Shown here: positions 30,365 to 42,080 of the stretch, one piece after another
Layout of the letters: every line of letters begins with the position of its first letter
Numbering within the stretch: position 1 is the first letter of the stretch
Origin: Ianthella basta
Taxonomy: Eukaryota > Porifera > Demospongiae > Verongiida > Ianthellidae
Reading direction: 5' to 3'
NCBI GenBank assembly: GCA_964019415.1
Contig: OZ025885.1
Location: 3,988,120-4,052,119, forward strand
DNA: 64,000 nt
Notes under the pieces: model-generated
The model's database searches: none
Told to the model about the DNA's origin: nothing
What the model saw: the letters and a program-made list of their open reading frames with translations, nothing else
Made by a program: the position numbers and the translations under genes

Positions 30365-30830
30365 AAGTCAACTCACCTGCATTAATGTTACCTTGTCTTG
30401 TATGATGAACACAACAGCAGAAGTTGCTCATATAATTAGTCTGTCAAGTTGTGCATACCCTCCAGTTACTCTGAATTGGCTATTGCTAGCGCTGGATGAG
30501 CACTGGTTGGAGCAACTATCTGCGTAAAGATCTTCCTTACCTCTTCAGTCTGCCATTGGTACTGGCTGTTTTATCAGTGCAGTTTTTGTTAATGGAATCC
30601 TACTTAACATTGTACTTAACCTTTATACGTAATTGTGATGTTAAGTGCAGTAGTTACACAGGCAACAGGTGGTATAAGGAGCCACTTGTACATGTATAGT
30701 ATGTAGAATGTGTGGAGTGGACGTGGACCATATGGGAACATTTGAGCTCAACACTAATCCCTTGTATGGTAGCTATTGCACAGTGCTTAGTGCTTAGTGT
30801 TTGGAACTGCATAGTGATTTGTCATAACAG
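30365..30830 (+). repeat. Locus B copy of the triplicated intron segment
   Basis: Similar to 2560-3015 and, in part, to 13530-13700, including AATGTTACCTTG and the CATATGGGAACATTTGAGCT region. Confidence 0.5.
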
Positions 30831-31084
30831 TTTGGTTTACTTCCATACCCAGAGGTTTCTGCAAGGTGCCTTCCTTGGCCTTGCTTTAGTTCCAAGAAAA
30901 AGCAGTTGCAACCTATATGTACAACTGGGCATGCCATATGTCACCACCTTTGTATAGTTTGGACACAATACACCTGCACATACACCATATAATCTACAGC
31001 AGTCATGCATAATTATATTGACCTGCAGTTTAGCCATGCTTTTTGTTTTCCATCATTTAAGTCCACCTCTATTCTCTCTATCCA

Positions 31085-31206
31085 AACGTATGTTGTGCAT
31101 TGGTAAAATCTGATAGCAAGCCCAAACATGGGAAGGATCATCCAGCTTATAGTGGAATGACCCAGACTGTATCCATTGGCGAGGATATGAAGAAAAAGTG
31201 TTGATG
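31085..31206 (+). pseudogene. Third copy of the cytoplasmic tail exon
   Basis: An open frame parallels the gene A tail with HPAYSGMTQT in place of NPAYSGVTQS and ends in TGA. The acceptor reads CTATCCAA instead of CTATCCAG, so splicing is probably lost, and an internal piece is deleted. Confidence 0.55.
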
Positions 31207-31500
31207 TTGAAAACCTTGTTCATTAATCTGTATAGCAACACACAGAGCCGCACGTTCAGGCCATGCAGCTAGACTATAGTGGATGTCTTCGGTAGCTATA
31301 GGTTGCAAATGTTTCTAGGAGCGTAGTATATAATATATATTAATAGTAGTTACGTAAACTATGCACCTGACGTATTGCCCACGTGATCTATTGTTAACCA
31401 CATATCGGAAGCGAGCAACACCCTTTCCCGAAAACAGGGCGTGACTAGCGAGTTGCTGAGGTAGCATGTTGATTCGATGTGGACGCGTCCCCAAGACAAA
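31207..31500 (+). promoter_or_regulatory. Gene C upstream region
   Basis: Intergenic DNA between locus B and gene C exon 1. A TATAATATATATTAA stretch lies near 31328 and a GC-richer part directly precedes the start codon. A decayed relative is at about 19290-19540. No specific factor site is claimed. Confidence 0.35.
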
Positions 31501-31930
31501 ATGAAGACACACAATCCCTTCTGTTTGGCTCTCCTGTTCCTCTTCCTCCTCCCTCTCTGCCATGCTCAATGTCCACTGGACGTTCCAGAGTCACAACTGG
31601 TAAACGCTCTCAACAGTGCTGGCCTTATACCTGAAGCTGATCCGTCTAAGTTCACCCTGCAAGGCCTCACCTACCTTTGCTTCGTTCGCTCAACCTCTGA
31701 TAACACACAATTCACTCAAGTGCGAGTCTCCATGCTGTACACCTACGACACAGCGACAGATCAGTCAGCGCAAGCCACCTTCTCCGTGTGTCTTTTTTCG
31801 GAGTTCAGGTTTAACATGGCAGACGTTGGCGCCGTCACGCAAGACACCCACTACACCGCGAACATAACGAGAGAGGATTGCCAAGACTGTCTGGACACCG
31901 ACCCACTCGCCAGTCCCACCTTTTGCAGAC
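31501..31930 (+). CDS. Gene C exon 1: signal peptide and N-terminal domain
   Basis: Starts MKTHNPF, then a Leu/Phe-rich core and a cleavage site after CHA. The mature part begins QCPLD and has about seven cysteines, with alternating hydrophobic stretches (QVRVSMLYTYD) suggesting beta strands. About 90 percent identical in protein to gene D exon 1. No domain family is named; the cysteine layout vaguely recalls N-terminal modules of sponge multidomain proteins. Donor GTGAGT, phase 1. Confidence 0.8.
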
Positions 31931-34900
31931 GTGAGTGGTTACTATTTGGCAGAGTGGATCCTCATGAGAGATGTGATAAGCACATTGCCCAGTGCCTTCT
32001 CTGCATGTCGTGTATACGCTAGCTGATAATGCTTTGTCCTGACTTTGCTCTACGCAGTGGACGATCCCTGTGATGCAGTCCCTTGTGCCAATGGTGGTAC
32101 CTGCAGCCGTACTGGTCTGACTGACTTCTCATGTGCTTGTGATGGAAACTGGGGTGGAACAGTGTGTGACGGTGAGATACTTCACCTATGATAGCTTTTG
32201 TGTTACACACACTACTGATTGGCTATATCTTATTACACATCACACTCAGCCAGTGGCTGTCAGTGTGAATGTAGGTCCTCTGACCTGCCAGTGATATGTA
32301 CGTAGACTCCTGTGCACATAGCTTGCCAAAGGTTGTGTTTGTATTTCAGTTGTTTACCCTTAAAGGATGCATGGGGATGACTGGTTGCCTTTTCCGTAGT
32401 TGTTGTAGAAAATGGTTGTCATTGTTGTAACCTTTAGTAGGAAATACTCATTAAACCATGTAGTGTCAAGCTTTCTACTATACGTAAGGTACAGGTACCC
32501 ACAGTAGAGAGTTATACGGCATTGGTGCAGCAAAGCATTCAAGGGTGTCCATTTCCTACAGACACTGTTAACATGTGCAATATTGAGTGTGTAACAGTGA
32601 ATTAGTGTTACTGCTGATAAAGTGACCTTTGGGGCCAATCAAATTTGGTAGAAAATAGAAGAGAGAGACTGTCTGTTAGAAAATGGTACTTTAATTCACT
32701 TAATGCACACAGTACGTGTTGGAAAAGTTCTTTTGCATTGAAGACAAACTTCCTACCCACTCCAGCACTGTACTTATCAGATTGCCACTGGCACACGCGA
32801 GTCCTCATGCATGACTTAGGTCCATAGGTGCCCTGTATTGTGCACTAGGAGCATGCAAAGATTCAGTGGGAAGGAGGAGAATATGAAAAGACAAAATGGG
32901 GTACAAGCAGCCTATGTTGCTTTTCTCTTACATGTACTCCAGGCCGGTTTTGTGTGTGCTGCTGTCTTCAGTACATCTAAAGAAGCCTATCCATGGCCTT
33001 CAATTGTTCCTTGCCGCCGCTGTTTGGCTAGTTTCACTGACTCGTGCTAATACATTAAGATAGGAGTAGCCATTTTTATTGGGCACATTTCTAAATGGGC
33101 GTCATGAGCATGACATCTGATATCCACACATGCCCTGGGGGAGGTATAGAATGTCACCTGGCAATGTGCAATGCAAGCAAACTATCTAAGCAAACTTGGA
33201 ATCTCAAGTTTCAGCACTCCAGAGGAAGGAACATGGACATGGCATTGAGAAGTTTGTCTTTTACGTGTTTTAGAAGGCATGACTAGGTGTCCATAGTTCA
33301 AGGATTGCTCTAACAGACAAGTGGCATTCTTTGTAGAACTGTTTAAAGGTTGCTAGACCTCCAATTATATTGGCTTTGCTACCCAGCAGAAGTCTACTAG
33401 TAAAGCACTAAGGTATTCTAGCAAGTATCCCAATGGTACTATAAGCTCAAGTACAGACGAGGTCTTACGTATCTCTTTCTTATCTCTGTACTCCTTTGCT
33501 GTGTTTCAGCTTGCTCTCTGGCTTGTCAGAATGGAGTGCTCAATGCAAGTTCCTGTACATGTAACTGTGCTGATGGCTACAGTGGGACAAGCTGTGAAAG
33601 TGAGTGCACTGCTTATGAGCGGTAAGCCTCCTGTTGCACTATAGGTTCTATTGATATGTTTTCATACTAAATATAATTATAATTATGGTACCCACTCTTC
33701 AATTAATCGAGTCATTGAGCCCAATAATTTGTCAATTGATGGCAGTTGAAATTGGAGTGAGCAGATTGGCTGAGACTACCAAATATTTAGAATATCTGAA
33801 TAAATGCGTACTACCACATCTAATGGAGTCAACAAGACAGGTCCACAGCCTGTCCATATCTTGTGCCACTGTCAAACCTTGGGTAGACACTCCAACCTTT
33901 TCATACTCAGTGTCATGAGACCACAATCCAGACTACAGGCAAAACTTCACTTTTTGTACCAACTTAAAAATAGTCATTTGCCACATCAGCACTGCTAGTG
34001 ACAAATTGTGATAAAATATTTAATGGAGTACATTTCCTTTGGTGGCCTGGCTAGCTGCAGTGATGTGAGAATGTTGGAAGATGAAAATTTTTCAGTACTA
34101 AGAATACTATGGACTGATATATGTCTTTCTTGAACTAAGTTAGGATGATTGATTTCGAGGTGAATATGGCAGGAATCACTATAGTAATGTGCAGCCTTGT
34201 CAAATGGCCCTAATTCTGGATCCCCTTATTGTCCTCTTGCAATGTAGCCTGTTCTCGGACTTGCCAGAATGGAGGGACCAGGAATGATGCAACTTGTATG
34301 TGTGGCTGTGTGGGTGGCTTCACTGGGCCTAACTGTGAAAGTGAGTGTGTAGTGTGTGACTGTTTAACTTATCATCTGAATGCACAGCATTTTTTACTTG
34401 AGTGCATGTAGCTGTGTAGATGTGTAATCCAAGTGCCACAGTTGTTGTTAGCCACTGCACTATGTGCATAGCAGTGTAAATAGCAGACAATGGGATAGCA
34501 GCTTCTCCTTTAAATTGCAGCCTGTGATGTAACTTGTCAAAATGGTGGAACATTCAGTCCAGGAACTTGTTCATGTACCTGCCCAGGCAGTTTTAGTGGG
34601 CTTGATTGCGCAAGTGAGTTCATTGTTCAGTAATATGTGTATGTAATCTGCTGCATATTGGATGTGTACCTGGGAAAGGCTGGGATGCTTATGCTCAATG
34701 TATTTTTAGTATGTATAGACTTGTCACTGGGTGTAGAGTGGTACGCTCACACCTAACCTGGCTGGGATGAAGTACCCCCATCTTTACTAGAATGGTACAG
34801 TGCAATCTGGATAATCGGGACACCATGGGACTAGAAGTGTCCATGCATGTATACAGTGTTATACAGAGTTTTTACGGAGTAAGTAGCATGCCAGGATAAT

Positions 34901-37684
34901 ATGGCTGCCTCCAAACACGTCGATTTGAGCCTGAGATACAAGGTGAAGATTTTGAAGGAGTTGGAAGCACCTGGTGCAGAACAAGTTCAAGTGACTAAGC
35001 AGTTTGGGGTGTCAACGTTGCAAGTTTCAAAAATGGTAAAGGAAAAAGTGGACATATTGAGGGATTTCAAAACGGGTGCCAATCGTACAAGGAATCCCAG
35101 AGAACATACGTACAGTGTTTTATGCATTTACAATTTATTATTGTGTGACCAAAATATTCCCATTATCAGAAGTGCTGTCCCCTTTATCAGGACAAATTGC
35201 AATGTAAATATTCTGTTCCCTGAGAAATTTCCCCTTTATCAGGAAATCCCCTTTATCAGGATCCCAATTTTAAGTGGACTCCACTGTACTTACCTTGATG
35301 ATTGAGCACATCAGCAAATCATGCATTCCATATACGTATGCCTAACCAAAGCCTGTGACTGATAAAACATAGCATTGAATTGTTTATCAAGTGACTTTGC
35401 TGTTGTGTTCAAAGGTCCAGTTCTCTACCATTAACATATATAGCATGCATAATAATGTACATGACAGTATCCCACTGCTTTGCTTGCTTCCTGCCTTTTG
35501 TTTCAGCCTGTCCTCTTAGCTGTGACAATGGAGGGACAGTCAATGCAGGAACTTGTACGTGTAACTGTGCAGATGGATACAGTGGGACTACTTGTGCCAG
35601 TGAGTGCATTGCTCATGTGTGTTTAACTATATACCTCAGTCCTGTTGTACATGTGGGTATATAATGGAATGGTCTATATTATTGTATTGATGACCCTAAA
35701 CATGCCTATACGCAGTATGTACAGTGAGTAGACTGTCCATTTCATTGACTGAGTACGGTTCATATCTGTCATGTCAGTAGCACAGCTCATTTGGAGTAAC
35801 CCCATTTGTGCTTCCTTCGCTCTGTTTCAGCCTGTAGTCGGAGTTGCCTCAATGGAGGGACACTGGATATGGGAGCCTGTACATGTGGCTGTGCAAACAG
35901 TTTTAGTGGAGATAACTGTGAAAGTGAGTTACTTAGTTCCAGAGATAATGTTTTGCCTAAACTTGGATTGAGTACACAAGATTCCATTTACTTTGTACTT
36001 GCACATTACCTGCTTATACTGTATGTTACTGTATGTAAGTCATAAGTGCAGTGCACCCATATAGTGCTGAGATGAAGTATTGGATTTCCCCATTGTTTCA
36101 GCCTGTCCTCTTAGCTGTGACAATGGAGGGACAGTCAATACAGGAACTTGTACATGTAGCTGTGTAGATGGCTACGGTGGGACAGCCTGTGGAAGTGAGT
36201 GTCCTACATGGATTAGGTGTTAAGGCTTGTTGTAACCGTCATCTACCTAATTGTAATATCCTTGTACTGGTGCTCATATGTAGCACATGGATGTACTTGT
36301 AGTTAGGCGAATGGAGTAAAGGAGTCTGTGAGTGATGATGTATAAGAAACACATGCATGACATGAGAATATAATTAATGTGTGTAGTGATGGATGAATGT
36401 ATTGGGTTGGTGTTCAGAGGAGGGGGTGCCATACAGGACTCAGGGTTCGGCCACAGTCAAGATTGGAGGTTGACGGTTGTTGATGGATGTACAGGGCTTC
36501 GATTATTCTTTTCTTTGAGTAGTTGGTCTCCACTTGCTTGACTGAGGCTGCCTGCCAGTCAACCCTGTGCTGCTTGGTCCATGCGTGAACTGCGATGGCA
36601 TTCTTCTCATCATGTCTCTTCACTGCTTCTTTGTACTCACTTATTCTCTTCTCCAGTGTTCCCCCAGTTTCTCTAGACACTATCACACCCAGCACATGGT
36701 ACCTGGTATACAGCCCCTTTCTTCTTCCACTCTGGTTGGATCTCTTTTGTCCATACAGACAAAGGACTTCTACAGATTGAAACCTCCAGAGCCAGAGCTT
36801 TGGCTCTCTGTCCGCTGTTACCAATGCCGTTTGCTCGAAGTCTTCCATGAGTCCAAGTTTTCCACGTATTGAAAGCTGACCCGAACAATGCCATTGCAAC
36901 ACATGTGTGGAACACAGGACACAAGATACAATGGAATGAGTCGGCGTGTGTGGACTGGGATGTGGACTGGTACAGAAGGAGAGTCAAAGAAGCACTACAC
37001 ATTAAGAACACTCCAAATGCCATGAACTTAGACCCTGGTTTGTTGCTGAACCCTTGCTGGGCTGCCTCAAGGCCGCCTTCCCTCCCCCCCCACAATAGTG
37101 ACAGGCACTGATGGCGTCTTGACTACAATTTCAATTTATTGACATTAAATTCATTTATTAATTTAATTCATACACATCAGGTCCTGTCACTTGTGCACTT
37201 GCCATCCCCTATTTATTCTGCTGCTGCCTTTTATCTTGCATGTTCTGTTTTTTGTACTCTTGTGCAACTGAAGAAGGCCCTTTTGGGGCCGAAACGTTTT
37301 GCCTTTTGGTAAAAAAAGTGTACCACGTGTTTAACGCTCAAGTAATCCCCCCTTTAGCAATGTCCAGACGTGGTAATGAATCTCTATTCTATCATGCATG
37401 TTGTTGTCGGTAGTTGTTGTGAAGGAGTGTTGTACTGATTATTTTGTGGGATAAAGCATTAATGATGAAGGAAGAGTGCATGGGCTGAAGTAAATGCCTT
37501 ATTTTCTTGCTTTGTACTTCAGCCTGTTCTCTTACCTGTCAGAATGGAGGGACACTCAATTCAGGCAACTGTACATGTGATTGTGCAGAGGGATACAGTG
37601 GAGTTCGTTGTGAAAGTGAGTGCTTAGCATCCACATATTTACTTACGTAGCACCCTCAAGACATTGTACATACATGTACACACG

Positions 37685-37766
<82 letters not shown>

Positions 37767-40179
37767 GCCTGCCCACATTGTGGTATTGTGCTGCTGTCAA
37801 AGTTCTTGATATTTTCTACGACGCTTCCTCTTCTCTTGTGTATAGACAAGCAGCAAGGTAACACCATTGGAGGTGGAGGCCTTGGCGTGGGAGCTATCGT
37901 TGGTGAGCTATCTATCCATGCTAAATGTAGAATACACAGTATTATTGCTAGTAAAATTGCACTCAGCTATACATACATCATGCTAACACAGTGTGTCACT
38001 TGACCAGAGATAGCAAATGAAAGAATGAGGCTTCAATGCATTAGATGTTCTGTAGTATGAAAGTTGCATGAGAGGGACTTTTGCACTGAAGGAAGCGACA
38101 TGCATGCTATGATTCAGTTTCGGGATGAGATAATTTAATTTGATAAGCACAGCCTACTACAACCTAGGTATGGTTGTGTGGGCCATGTGGTAGCATAATT
38201 AGATTAAAGATGAGCCCACTACATGCTTATGACTTCAAAAAGAAATACAGCATACATGCTGGTAGTTTACTGTACTAGCTGCATTTACACACTCTTAGTT
38301 GAACAGACTGTGCACCTTATTGTACAAAACTGTGTTCCACACTTGAATGGTGTGTAATTTTCTCAAACTGCCTACAAGTGATAGCTGTTCGAGCGGTAAT
38401 ACTGAACTCTTCTGCTCCACTACTATCCATTCAGTACGTCATCAGTTCATGTGAGGGGATGTACAGGACATGTTAAGTAAAGGGAGGATGAAGGAAGTGT
38501 CTATTCTGTGTACTAGCTGAATATCCACCCTTTGTGTGTGCCCAGCCTGTTTGCAGTTTGAGCGTTTAACCAATCAAAACTGTCTGTTTACTTGGGAGCA
38601 TCCCATGGACTCTCTTCGTAGTTCCATGGGCACATAATTATTCTTACATTGATTCATTTTGTCTAAAAGAGTCCAGCAGCAAAGGTGGCGACCACCTTAG
38701 GTCACTCTCCACATGGCTGTCAGATCGTAGAGCTTCTAGGCTTGAAATAGATTGGTAGAAACTGAAAAGAAGGATTTCAGGTACAACCAACCAACTGTGA
38801 TCTATACCTTATCTCTTAGCTTTGGTGGCAAGCATAAAAGATACAAGAAACAATTTTCAACCAAACTTTTAGCGTGGCCATGTTACTCTATGTATTCCTA
38901 CCACATGTGGTGACCAGTATTTCCCTAACATTGGTGTCTATTATAGTAAGATTATCATCAGCTCAATTACTTAGCCTCATGGGCCTAACCCCCTGCGGAA
39001 CAGACTGGTATAATTGCGTGCACCAACTTGTGTCCAGTACAAAATCCTGTACTGGCCATTGCCGCCAATCAGACTTACTGATTGGTACATGGCGTCAGCC
39101 TATAAATTTAAAGACATGGCTTTGGCCTACTCAGTTGATGTCGTTAGACACACTGCGACTTTATGCAGGTACACTCTGAAAGCAGAGCAAGAACAAGCCA
39201 TACAGTTGCAAGTGAAACAATGCGATTTTGGGTACTCCATACTTCACTCACTGCACTGCCACATTACAGACAACATTGTACAAGAGTTAACCACAATTAT
39301 GCAATAATTGCATTCCTATGTATGGTGCAAGTCAGCTTATGCAATAAAAACAGACCCTTCTGCAGGGGGTCAGGTCAGGCACACGAGACTATTCAACTAC
39401 TGTGATGTTCAGAAGAATGCATGAATAGAGCCTTGTGAAAAGCTAAATACATTATACTTGGCTCATATCCTAGTCTGAATACCTTAGTGTGTCCCTATGT
39501 GTGCACCGTCCTCTTTTTTATTGGTGCATTGCGTCAGTAGGATGACAAACAAGGCTTTATTCCTAGTCCAACCAATCGTGCGGCTGCCATTTCCCTCATG
39601 GTGTAGACAGATATGTAGATTGACTATTGCCACACAGTATACTCAACTGATGCTCCTACTCTACTCACTGTGTATGGGTGGGTATGTCTATGTACTTGCC
39701 AGTTCTGCTTGCCACCTGTTCTATGTATGGGCATTACCCCTAACGGTGTTATGGGCATTTGTTTGTCTGCAGTGCTAATGTGTTATATGCAGTAGCATAG
39801 AAATGGCAAATGTGTATGGTATTCACGCATACAAAGTTTACATTTCAATTATTAAACAAATATGCACAATGTGTACATGCTTTTATGTCAGTGGCATCTT
39901 GCCAAGTTCCTCACCTTCTTCTGCATTCCTATACTGTGTGTTGTAGTCATGAGGGCATGTCCCTAACTTCCAAAGTCTGATCAATTTCTTAACTGTCTTC
40001 TCCTTCCCTCTCGGTGATCAGGCATAATCATTGCTGTTATCGTTGTTGTGGTGTTGCTCATTGCCGCCATTGTACTTATCATTGTGGTTATTGTGAGGCA
40101 GCAGGACAATGGACCTGACAAGGGAGCTGCACGCAATAGCAAGCCAGAGTCTGTCGAACTTACTGGCGAAAAGTCTTAA
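31501..40179 (+). CDS. Gene C: complete EGF-repeat single-pass membrane receptor
   Basis: Eleven exons: 31501-31930, 32058-32171, 33510-33599, 34248-34340, 34521-34613, 35507-35599, 35831-35923, 36102-36194, 37523-37615, 37846-37902, 40022-40179. All introns are GT-AG and phase 1, and the joined frame is open for 468 residues. Order: signal peptide (1-22), N-terminal domain (to about 143) with CLF, DCQDC and FCRR near its end, one classical EGF (about 145-181), seven short EGF modules (182-397), a Gly-rich linker leading into one hydrophobic helix, and a 27-residue tail ending VELTGEKS with no NPxY. It probably sits at the cell surface in adhesion or ligand binding; the ligand is unknown. The upstream in-frame ATG at 31477 is less likely because the signal peptide starts at 31501, matching gene D. 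Confidence 0.8.
32058..32171 (+). CDS. Gene C exon 2: classical EGF domain
   Basis: 114 bp, acceptor CTACGCAG, donor GTGAGA. Encodes a standard EGF with DDPCDAVPCANGGTC and CACDGNWGG. The DD/NGG features do not make a full calcium-binding consensus. Near-identical to 41688-41801. Confidence 0.85.
33510..37615 (+). CDS. Gene C EGF exon block (seven short EGF modules)
   Basis: Exons 33510-33599 (90 bp, lacking one codon at the QNGG turn), 34248-34340, 34521-34613, 35507-35599, 35831-35923, 36102-36194 and 37523-37615 (93 bp each). Each has six cysteines in C-x3-C-x8/9-C-x-C-x-C-x8-C. Modules differ more from each other than those of gene D, so this array is older. Introns hold a Tigger/pogo remnant (34796-35288) and two Penelope fragments (36414-37111). 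Confidence 0.82.
34796..35288 (+). mobile_element. Truncated Tigger/pogo-type transposon
   Basis: Flanked by TA and by related ends (CAGTGCAATCTGGATAATCG on the left; right end, inverted, CAGTGGAGTCCACTTAAAAT). Inside, 34901-35060 encodes about 50 residues with LSLRYKVKILKELE and KQFGVSTLQVSKMVKEK, the CENP-B/psq-type helix-turn-helix that starts pogo-family transposases. The DDE catalytic part is absent. It lies in a gene C intron. Confidence 0.7.
36414..36730 (-). mobile_element. Penelope-like element fragment, GIY-YIG nuclease (minus strand)
   Basis: The - strand encodes a GIY-YIG-type stretch: EWKKKGAVYQVPCAGC in one frame continues as RETGGTLEKRISEYKEAV in another, so there is a frameshift near 36675. 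It then runs through HRVDW, EALYI and NLDCGRTL to a stop near 36414. This is the C-terminal nuclease of Penelope-like elements; the RT part is missing. Confidence 0.7.
36865..37111 (+). mobile_element. Penelope-like element fragment, GIY-YIG nuclease (plus strand)
   Basis: Encodes the end of a second GIY-YIG domain (NNAIATHVWNTGHKIQW, RRRVKEALHI, NLDPGLLL). It is oriented opposite to 36414-36730 and starts abruptly after the conserved ETG region. Confidence 0.65.
37260..37305 (+). other. 3' hairpin typical of Penelope-type tails
   Basis: GAAGAAGGCCC, a TTTT loop, then GGGGCCGAAACGTT. This stem-loop phrase commonly follows GIY-YIG ORFs in Penelope-like and some other retroelements, and it fits as the 3' UTR of the plus-strand fragment. 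Confidence 0.5.
37677..37763 (+). repeat. CA dinucleotide microsatellite
   Basis: About 85 bp of CA repeats with a few CG interruptions near the left edge. It lies in the short intron between the last EGF exon and the linker exon of gene C. Confidence 0.95.
37846..40179 (+). CDS. Gene C linker, transmembrane and tail exons
   Basis: Exon 37846-37902 (57 bp, TATAG acceptor, GTGAGC donor) encodes KQQGNTIGGGGLGVGAIV. Exon 40022-40179 (acceptor GATCAG after a long pyrimidine tract) continues with about 24 hydrophobic residues, then VRQQDNGPDK and the tail to TAA at 40177-40179. The membrane segment is thus split across the intron. The tail differs completely from that of gene A, so the paralogues probably signal or traffic differently. 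Confidence 0.78.
38513..38951 (-). mobile_element. Old diverged Helitron B copy
   Basis: Clearly related along its length to 5188-5673 (for example GAGCGTTTAACCAATCA and CACCTTAGGTCACTC). CTAG at 38513-38516 is preceded by A, and the opposite end GA at 38950-38951 is followed by T, so both termini obey the Helitron rule. It lies in the last intron of gene C. Confidence 0.7.
38990..39380. mobile_element. Possible TIR MITE
   Basis: CCTAACCCCCTGCGGAA near 38991 and, inverted, CCTGACCCCCTGCAGAA near 39360 form imperfect terminal inverted repeats of about 20 bp around 390 bp of non-coding DNA. It starts about 40 bp after the old Helitron copy. Confidence 0.4.
39381..40021. other. Gene C last-intron DNA
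   Basis: No exon or recognisable mobile element. The right end is the pyrimidine-rich tract before the 40022 acceptor. Confidence 0.4.
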
Positions 40180-41131
40180 ACTTACTTTTATATGGACTGC
40201 TTGTGTAGCTTTCACCATTTTCTGGTGAGTAAGCTTGTGTAGTTGAAAGGTGTACATCATTATACCTTATTTGTATTGCATGCATGTATGCTTCTATAGC
40301 TCTTTATGCTTTGCTGTAGTCTATGCAAATAATGCATGTGATATACATATGGGGTAAGGGTTGGGTATAAGCTGTTTTCTTGTTGGCTGGTGGAGAAATT
40401 TAGGTCTGCAAGGTATGGTGTTAGGGTGGAATGGCAGGGGCAGTCAGCCATGGTAATGGTGTATGCAGATGACACAGTGTTATTTGCTGAAATGAAGAGG
40501 AAACAGGTGAGTTGGGAGTGCTGACAGAGTAGTGTGTAGAGAGTGATCAGTGAACATGCCCAGTAAATGGGAAGAAGTGTGGGGGTTAATTATGCATGGG
40601 AGAAAAAGGGGGGAGTAAAGGGAGTAGGAATTCTATGTACATAGATATAATTTTAGGATGTGGAACTGAGTTTGAAGTAGCTAGTGGAGGAGTTAATGGG
40701 CTGGGTGCTGGCAGTTGGGTCATGCAGAGCTCAGTTGCTGTAAAGGGGAGAGGTGTAAGGAAGAATATAACAGTTACAAATTGGGTTAGTGGAAATGTAT
40801 AGATGAGAGCAGCCAGGATTTTCCTGGGTGTAAGCTGGGAGGCTGCACCCACTGCCAGCTTGCCCTACTAATGATGGTGGAGGAAATACTTTCAGCAGGG
40901 CGTGCAGGCGAGTCCAACCATACCCCTCTGACCAGCCAGGTACGATATTTGGGCAAGAAGAACTGTACTGTGCTGATCAACAATGTGAACTGTTTATCAT
41001 GTTAGTCGCTGCTGCATGCGCACGGGCACTCAAGTCGTATTGGGGAATGCACCGCAACATAATTGCGGCGGAAGAAAGTGGGCTTGCGGTGCCGACGGAA
41101 GTTGTATCGTCTGCCTGCGAATTAGACGGCG
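40180..41131 (+). other. Intergenic region between genes C and D
   Basis: Left part AT-rich, probably the gene C 3' UTR and flank. A purine-rich stretch runs 40560-40790. The last 150 bp before the gene D start are GC-rich with several CG dinucleotides and probably contain its promoter and 5' UTR; no TATA box is obvious. Confidence 0.4.
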
Positions 41132-41558
41132 ATGGAGGCGCGTATTCCCTTCTGTTTGGCTCTCCTGTTTCTTCTTCTCCCTCTCTGCTATGCTCAATGT
41201 CCACTGGATGTTTCGGACGGAGAAATGGTAAACGCTCTCAACAGTGCTGGCCTTATACCTGAAGCTGATCCGTCCAAGTTCACCCTGCAAGGCCTCACCT
41301 ACCTCTGCTTCGTTCGCTCAGCCACTGATAACACACGGTTCGATCAAGTGCGAGTCTCCATGCTGTACACCTACGACACAGCGACAGATCAGTCAGCGCA
41401 GGCCACCTTCTCCAGATGTCTTTTTTCGGAGTTCAGGTTCGACATGGCAGACGTCGGCTCTGTCACAGAAGACCCCCACTACACAGCGAACATGACGAGA
41501 GAGGACTGCCAGGACTGTCTGGACACCGACCCACTTGCTAGTCCCACCTTTTGCAGAC
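41132..41558 (+). CDS. Gene D exon 1: signal peptide and N-terminal domain
   Basis: MEARIPF, a Leu-rich core, likely cleavage after CYA, then QCPLDVSD. One codon shorter than gene C exon 1 and about 90 percent identical to it. The first seven residues differ completely, so the two start regions have diverged faster than the domain. Donor GTGAGT. Confidence 0.8.
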
Positions 41559-42018
41559 GTGAGTGGTGACTATTTGGCAGAGTGGATCCTCATGAGAGAT
41601 GTGATGAGCACATTGCCCAGTGCCTTCTCTCTGCATGTCGTGTATACGCTAGCTGATAGTGTTTTGTCCTGACTTTGCTCTACGCAGTGGACGACCCCTG
41701 TGATGCAGCCCCTTGTGCCAATGGTGGTACCTGCAATCGTACTGGTCTGACTGACTTCTCATGTGCTTGTGATGGAAACTGGGGTGGAACAGTGTGTGAC
41801 GGTGAGACACTTATCTTTGTTACTGTTCATGCTACACTAGTACTACTGATGCTCACTTACCAATGTATACTGCACATCACATGCACTCAGCTTGTGGCTG
41901 TCAGTATGCACAAAGGGCCTCTGACTTACCAGTGATGTGTAGACTCTTATCATGTGACTTGCCCATGGTTGTGTATTTCATTCTAGTAGTATAACTTTCA
42001 TAATGGATACATGAGTGA

Positions 42019-42080
<62 letters not shown>

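Noticed and set aside
31477..31500. Upstream in-frame ATG as the start of gene C
   Set aside because: It would put charged residues before the signal peptide. Gene D starts at the position equivalent to 31501.
37643..37867. Open frames of repeated Val-Cys or Thr-His
   Set aside because: Translation of the CA/TG microsatellite.
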